A stretch of DNA of 9,779 bases, taken from contig CAKREJ010000056.1 in the NCBI GenBank assembly GCA_934317185.1, positions 1-9,779 of the forward strand, read 5' to 3'. Under the pieces are notes generated by a model, which was not told the DNA's origin, made no database searches, and saw only the letters and a program-made list of their open reading frames with translations. A program made the translations under genes and the position numbers. Positions 6,549 through 9,779 of the stretch are shown one piece after another (the first letter of the stretch is position 1; every line of letters starts with the position of its first letter). The stretch is from an uncultured Anaerobutyricum sp. Lineage in GTDB: Bacteria > Bacillota > Clostridia > Lachnospirales > Lachnospiraceae.

Positions 6549-7492
6549 CTTCTTCCTCCCGCCGTTCTTCGATCCGGTACACGCACAGTCGCACAGATTT
6601 CATCAATAATCTTATCGGCATCCTTACTCGACAATCTTGCTCTTGACTTTAAAACCAGACGATGGCGGAAGACATCCTTTACTACATCCTGCACATCTTC
6701 CGGCACAACATAATCTCTTCCTGCCAAAAATGCACTTGCCTTTGCTATTCTGCATAAAGCAAGAGAACCTCTTGGGCTGACTCCCAACTGAATCATATCA
6801 TGTCTTCGAGTCGCATCAGAAAGCATTGCAATATACTGATAGATCAATGAGGAAACCTTGATCTCATTCACTTCCTTTTGCATAGTAAGTAATTCTTCCT
6901 TTGAGATAACCTCATTCACATCATCTAAAGGATCACTTACCTTTCTCTGACTCATAAGAATCATTTCTTCTTTTATGGTTGGATATCCCATAGACAAAAG
7001 AACCATAAAACGATCCATCTGCGACTCCGGAAGCATCTGTGTACCGGCAGAGCCGAGTGGATTTTGCGTTGCAATAACAAAAAATGGTTCCGGTATATTT
7101 CTTGTCACACCGTCTACCGTTACCTGTCCTTCTTCCATAACCTCCAAAAGTGCTGACTGAGTTCTACTGGAAGTACGGTTAATCTCATCTGCTAATAGCA
7201 GATTCGTCATAACGGCTCCCTGACGGTATTCAAACTTCCCACTTTCTTTATTATAATAATAAAAACCGACCACATCTGATGGCATAACATCCGGTGTAAA
7301 CTGTATTCTTCGATAAGAAAGGCCCAGGGTCTTTGAAAAAGCCAACGCCATTGTTGTCTTTCCCACACCTGGCACATCCTCAAGCAGAACATGACCCCCG
7401 GAGAGAATCGTCATCCATACCTTACGGATTACTTTCTCCTTACCAATAATTACTTTATTTACTTCTTCTATAATCAAATTTGCTTTATTCAA
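6545..7492 (-). CDS. MoxR-family AAA+ ATPase
   Basis: A 315-residue cytoplasmic ATPase when started from TTG 7492. Motifs in this numbering are Walker A EDVPGVGKTT (38-47), Walker B LLLADEINR (98-106), sensor 1 ATQNP (141-145), QMDRF (158-162) and sensor 2 GVSPRG (237-242). MoxR proteins form hexameric rings that act as chaperone-like remodelers of partner proteins, here probably the DUF58 and transglutaminase-like products encoded in the same operon. A start at ATG 7552 (335 residues) is possible on paper, but that ATG shares bases with the -10 box of the operon promoter and has no ribosome site. The TTG start is preceded by AGGAAAGGAG and gives the usual family N-terminus (NKANLIIEEVNKVIIGKE). 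Confidence 0.95.
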   Translation of the reverse strand: MNKANLIIEEVNKVIIGKEKVIRKVWMTILSGGHVLLEDVPGVGKTTMALAFSKTLGLSYRRIQFTPDVMPSDVVGFYYYNKESGKFEYRQGAVMTNLLLADEINRTSSRTQSALLEVMEEGQVTVDGVTRNIPEPFFVIATQNPLGSAGTQMLPESQMDRFMVLLSMGYPTIKEEMILMSQRKVSDPLDDVNEVISKEELLTMQKEVNEIKVSSLIYQYIAMLSDATRRHDMIQLGVSPRGSLALCRIAKASAFLAGRDYVVPEDVQDVVKDVFRHRLVLKSRARLSSKDADKIIDEICATVRVPDRRTAGGRR

Positions 7493-7508
7493 AAAATGCT
7501 CCTTTCCT
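7490..7508 (-). promoter_or_regulatory. Ribosome binding site and TTG start codon of the MoxR gene
   Basis: On the minus strand AGGAAAGGAG (7499-7508) is followed by six bases and TTG (7492-7490). The strength and spacing of this site favour the TTG over the upstream ATG. Confidence 0.8.
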
Positions 7509-7550
7509 GCTGGGACGGCAAGACTGAATTTTATACACAGATTACTGTCC

Positions 7551-7559
7551 ATTATAACA
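7551..7559 (-). promoter_or_regulatory. Extended -10 promoter of the MoxR operon
   Basis: On the minus strand TGTTATAAT is a perfect extended -10 (TGnTATAAT). No TTGACA-like hexamer is found 16-19 bases upstream (the sequence there is close to TATATC), as is common when the extended -10 is present. Transcription would begin near 7544, about 50 bases before the TTG start. It lies 56 bases beyond the stop of the upstream polyferredoxin gene. Confidence 0.7.
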
Positions 7560-7614
7560 CGAAAAAGTTTTTTGATATAGTAATTTATCCAACCGACAAA
7601 AACAAAAAAATTCT

Positions 7615-8454
7615 TTAATACAATATTCTAAATATCACAAACAATACCACAGCCTTTACTACAAGCATTGGTAACCATAGCTTTCCCGAAAAACCATTAT
7701 GTGTATTTTGCTTTGGACATTTCCCGATACATTTTCCACAGGAGAAGCATTCACCGGAGGTCGCACTGTCTCCTTCTTTATCAGATGGTATCTCAAGATT
7801 TGCCGGACATACTAAATTACAAGCTTTACATTTTGGAATACAGTTTTCTCTGTTTCGTTTAATCACAGAAAATGGTAAAACCGGCATCAGAGAAAAAACC
7901 GCTCCCATAGGGCATAAGAATCGACAGAAAAATCTCGGTTCTAATGCCATTCCCACTGAAATTAACAAGAAAAGACCGGTTCCTATAAGACTATCCGCCA
8001 GCTTCAACTGATGAAAACGAGAAAATGCACTAAACGGACTATGTACGGCAACTGCACTACTATAACCTTTTGTACAAAGAATCAGTATAATAAGCAGTAC
8101 AACATATTTTAAATACCGTAGTATTTTTCCAGCTTTTGAAAAACATTTCAATGGTTTCTTTTTTCTTTTTTTGCGGATTGTCGATGAAATAAAATAAACA
8201 AAATCCCCCCATGTTCCAAATGCACACGCAAATCCACAGAAAAACCGTCCAAATACAATGGTAAAGACCAGTAATACAATAAGTGTCTCTACAAAGGAAT
8301 TCCACGGCAGACTTGCACGCTGTGTAATTTGTTCTACAATTAATTTAATTCCGGTAAATGCAGTGGAGAACAATGCTGGATAAATCATAAAAAATACTGC
8401 CCGTATCATCACTTCTATGATTGTCTGTACTGATATTTTTTTCTTTTTCTTCAT
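7615..8454 (-). CDS. NapH-like membrane polyferredoxin (4Fe-4S protein)
   Basis: A 279-residue integral membrane iron-sulfur protein. It has about five membrane segments (roughly 14-34, 54-70, 116-132, 155-171 and 261-278). Two short membrane-edge cysteine motifs typical of NapH/YccM/NosR-like proteins are present, GRFFCGFACAFG (69-80) and CRFLCPMG (177-184). Two ferredoxin-type clusters follow, C205-C209-C212-C216-P and C236-C239-C242-C246-P. The first has three rather than two residues between its first two cysteines, and the first membrane motif has CAFG where CPxG is common. Such proteins pass electrons between quinols or cytoplasmic donors and partners at the outer face. Its ATG overlaps the stop of the FMN-binding gene as TAATG, with AAGGAG upstream, so both are made together. 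A T-rich run follows the stop, but there is no GC-rich stem. Confidence 0.92.
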   Translation of the reverse strand: MKKKKKISVQTIIEVMIRAVFFMIYPALFSTAFTGIKLIVEQITQRASLPWNSFVETLIVLLVFTIVFGRFFCGFACAFGTWGDFVYFISSTIRKKRKKKPLKCFSKAGKILRYLKYVVLLIILILCTKGYSSAVAVHSPFSAFSRFHQLKLADSLIGTGLFLLISVGMALEPRFFCRFLCPMGAVFSLMPVLPFSVIKRNRENCIPKCKACNLVCPANLEIPSDKEGDSATSGECFSCGKCIGKCPKQNTHNGFSGKLWLPMLVVKAVVLFVIFRILY

Positions 8455-8945
8455 TACTTAGCTGCTCCTTCTAATGCCTGTCCCACTGCATTTTTTATTC
8501 CTGTAGACGAATAAGTTGCTCCGCTTATCGTATCAACATCCATCGTCTGCTTATCAAGTATTGTCTTCACAATATCTTTTGCCATTGATAAATAAGCCTC
8601 ATCCTCTCCATCTGCCTGTGTGATATCTATCGCACTGATTTTCTTCCCGGATACCGTTACTTTTACTTTAATTTCTCCGCCAAATCCCTGTGCACTTCCA
8701 GTATAGGTTCCATCTTTATAAGTTCCGGCTCCCCCTGTGGATGCACGATCTGCCCCTAGTTTTCCGGAATTTTTTGCCGCTTCAAGAATTTCTTCTTTTT
8801 CTCCCTGAAGCTGATTTACCTGACTTTCTAATTCTGCAATCTGTGCTTCTTTATCACGACTGTAAATAACCGCCTGATAACCAGCCAGAAGTCCCAGAAC
8901 GAGAATCAGGTCAAATAAACGGATTAAAAAGTTTTTATATTTCAT
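8454..8945 (-). CDS. Membrane-anchored FMN-binding protein
   Basis: A 163-residue protein. Residues 8-24 form one membrane segment after a short basic head (KYKNFLIRLF), then a coiled coil (about 31-58, AQIAELESQVNQLQGEKEEI), then an FMN-binding domain of the NqrC/RnfG type (75-163). The flavinylation motif DTISGATYSS (138-147) is intact. In this family ApbE attaches FMN through a phosphoester bond to the Thr of SGAT, here Thr144. No apbE gene is in the window. The domain should lie outside the membrane, where it can take electrons from the NapH-like protein encoded by the next, overlapping gene. The ATG at 8945 has GAAGGGA upstream. A 78-base AT-rich gap separates it from the larger flavin protein gene; I see no sure terminator or promoter there. 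Confidence 0.93.
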   Translation of the reverse strand: MKYKNFLIRLFDLILVLGLLAGYQAVIYSRDKEAQIAELESQVNQLQGEKEEILEAAKNSGKLGADRASTGGAGTYKDGTYTGSAQGFGGEIKVKVTVSGKKISAIDITQADGEDEAYLSMAKDIVKTILDKQTMDVDTISGATYSSTGIKNAVGQALEGAAK

Positions 8946-9023
8946 TCTTTGTCCCTTCTAAAATGCTTTCTATTGTCTTTTATATATTTTCTTAAATAAA
9001 CGCAAAAAACTTTCTTTTTAAAA

Positions 9024-9779
9024 TTACTTCTTTGCCGCATCAAATGCTTTCTGGCATGCTTCTTTGATTGCTTTAGACGAACAGGTAGCTCCTGCTACAG
9101 CATTTACACCATCCGCATTTCCATTTGCTGTAATTTTAGAAACCATTCCTTTCTTTGCATCATTTGTATATGCCTTATTCGTTGAATTTGTGTTTGCTGT
9201 AATATTAGAAATTTCTGTAATCTTATCTTTTTTAATCGTAATATTCATCGAAATCGTATATGAATCAAAATCCTCATCTTCATCCGGCTCGCAGGTCACA
9301 CTTACTTTATATGTTCCATTTTTGTAGTTTTTCCCTTCATCCGGATTTTCTGTTGTTTCTTCTTTTTTGTCTGTTGTCGTTTCTTCTTTCTTTTCCGTTG
9401 TTGTCTCTTCCTTTTTTTCTGTTGTCGTTTCTTCTTCCTTTTCTGTCGTTGTATTTTCCTTCTTCTGCGTTGTTGTCTCTTCCTTTTTTTCTGTTGTCGT
9501 GGAAGAACTGTTTTTCTTTGCTTTTGATAAAGCGTCATTTACCGCATTAAAAATGGCATTGGAACTATATGTTGCTCCACTGACAGCATCCACTCCGTTT
9601 GTTCCGTTTTTAGATACAATAAGTACCGGAAGATTTTTAATGTCATCTCTGCTCATAAACTGTTTCAGGTTGGTTCCTTTTGCTGTAGAAGAAATCTCCA
9701 CTGCAGAAATCTTTCCATTTTTAATCGTTACATTAGCTGTGACTGCATATTCTTTAAACTGCTCTCCTTTACAGGCTGC
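9024..9779 (-). CDS. Multi-domain FMN-binding protein, 3' part (partial)
   Basis: The frame is open to the window edge, so the N-terminus is missing; 251 codons are visible. The GTG at 9701 lies inside a domain and is not the start. In visible numbering, residues about 1-90 form an FMN-binding domain with motif DAVSGATYSS (64-73, acceptor Thr70). Residues 94-141 are six copies of an eight-residue Thr/Lys/Glu repeat. Residues about 149-251 form a second FMN-binding domain ending in NAVAGATCSS (226-235), where Ala replaces the usual Ser. The protein is probably exported and carries several flavins on a flexible stalk, acting as an extracellular electron acceptor or wire. The linker resembles wall-spanning low-complexity stretches, which supports a surface location. 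Signal peptide, lipobox and any further domains cannot be seen. The neighbouring small FMN-binding and NapH-like proteins are its likely electron donors. Confidence 0.9.
   Translation of the reverse strand, partial: AACKGEQFKEYAVTANVTIKNGKISAVEISSTAKGTNLKQFMSRDDIKNLPVLIVSKNGTNGVDAVSGATYSSNAIFNAVNDALSKAKKNSSSTTTEKKEETTTQKKENTTTEKEEETTTEKKEETTTEKKEETTTDKKEETTENPDEGKNYKNGTYKVSVTCEPDEDEDFDSYTISMNITIKKDKITEISNITANTNSTNKAYTNDAKKGMVSKITANGNADGVNAVAGATCSSKAIKEACQKAFDAAKK
9357..9500 (-). repeat. Six tandem 24-bp repeats encoding TTT[EQD]K[KE]E[EN]
   Basis: The stretch is exactly 144 bases and encodes TTTEKKEE, TTTQKKEN, TTTEKEEE, TTTEKKEE, TTTEKKEE and TTTDKKEE. Copies differ at scattered bases, so the array is not brand new. 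It forms a charged linker between two FMN-binding domains. In-frame units can be gained or lost without breaking the gene, so linker length may vary between strains. Confidence 0.92.

Noticed and set aside
7493..7552. ATG 7552 as the MoxR start
   Set aside because: It shares bases with the TATAAT box and has no ribosome site; TTG 7492 is better supported.
7601..7614. Terminator after the polyferredoxin gene
   Set aside because: On the minus strand there is a T-rich run right after the stop, but no stable stem precedes it.
8946..9023. Separate promoter for the small FMN-binding gene
   Set aside because: A TTGCGT-like box is present on the minus strand, but the -10 candidates are poor or wrongly spaced; read-through from the upstream flavin gene is as likely.
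9357..9500. 24-bp repeats as a CRISPR array
   Set aside because: The units are contiguous with no spacers and encode an in-frame protein linker.
9260..9550. Open frames on both strands across the repeat linker
   Set aside because: They are by-products of the 24-bp repeats; the translations are pure low complexity.

Overview
The window looks like chromosomal DNA from a low-GC anaerobic Firmicute, most likely a gut clostridium of the Lachnospiraceae type. This rests on the AT-rich sequence, strong GGAGG-type ribosome binding sites, tight minus-strand operons, a MoxR/DUF58/transglutaminase operon, and flavin-binding proteins with a polyferredoxin. The species cannot be named from the sequence alone. 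Nearly every gene lies on the minus strand, so transcription runs from high to low coordinates.

Layout from the right edge leftwards. (1) 9779-7615 is a redox module. It holds the 3' part of a secreted or surface protein with at least two FMN-binding domains joined by a Thr/Lys/Glu tandem-repeat linker, then a small membrane-anchored FMN-binding protein, then a NapH-like membrane polyferredoxin. Together they look like a route that moves electrons across the membrane to covalently bound flavins. (2) 7559-2990 is a three-gene operon with its own extended -10 promoter: MoxR AAA+ ATPase (TTG start), DUF58 protein, and a large membrane transglutaminase-like protein (TgpA family). Its genes overlap by 4 and 11 bases. 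The transglutaminase domain lacks the catalytic cysteine (Asp instead). (3) 2965-1515 is a two-gene operon behind a near-consensus promoter: an RlmI/RlmK-like SAM methyltransferase and a Gx-transporter/heptaprenyl-diphosphate-synthase-component-I-like membrane protein. (4) 1514-998 has no gene. It contains two long hairpin elements whose stems differ completely in sequence but whose loops are clearly related, plus a third weaker hairpin. (5) 997-83 is a LysR-family regulator. (6) The left edge carries the end of a plus-strand frame resembling the C-terminus of an AraC-type regulator, which would overlap the LysR gene tail to tail.

The observations most worth following are the pair of variable-stem, conserved-loop hairpins at 1035-1150 and 1382-1508, the cysteine-less transglutaminase domain, and the multi-flavin redox module. 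No CRISPR array, tRNA, rRNA, transposase or phage gene was seen.
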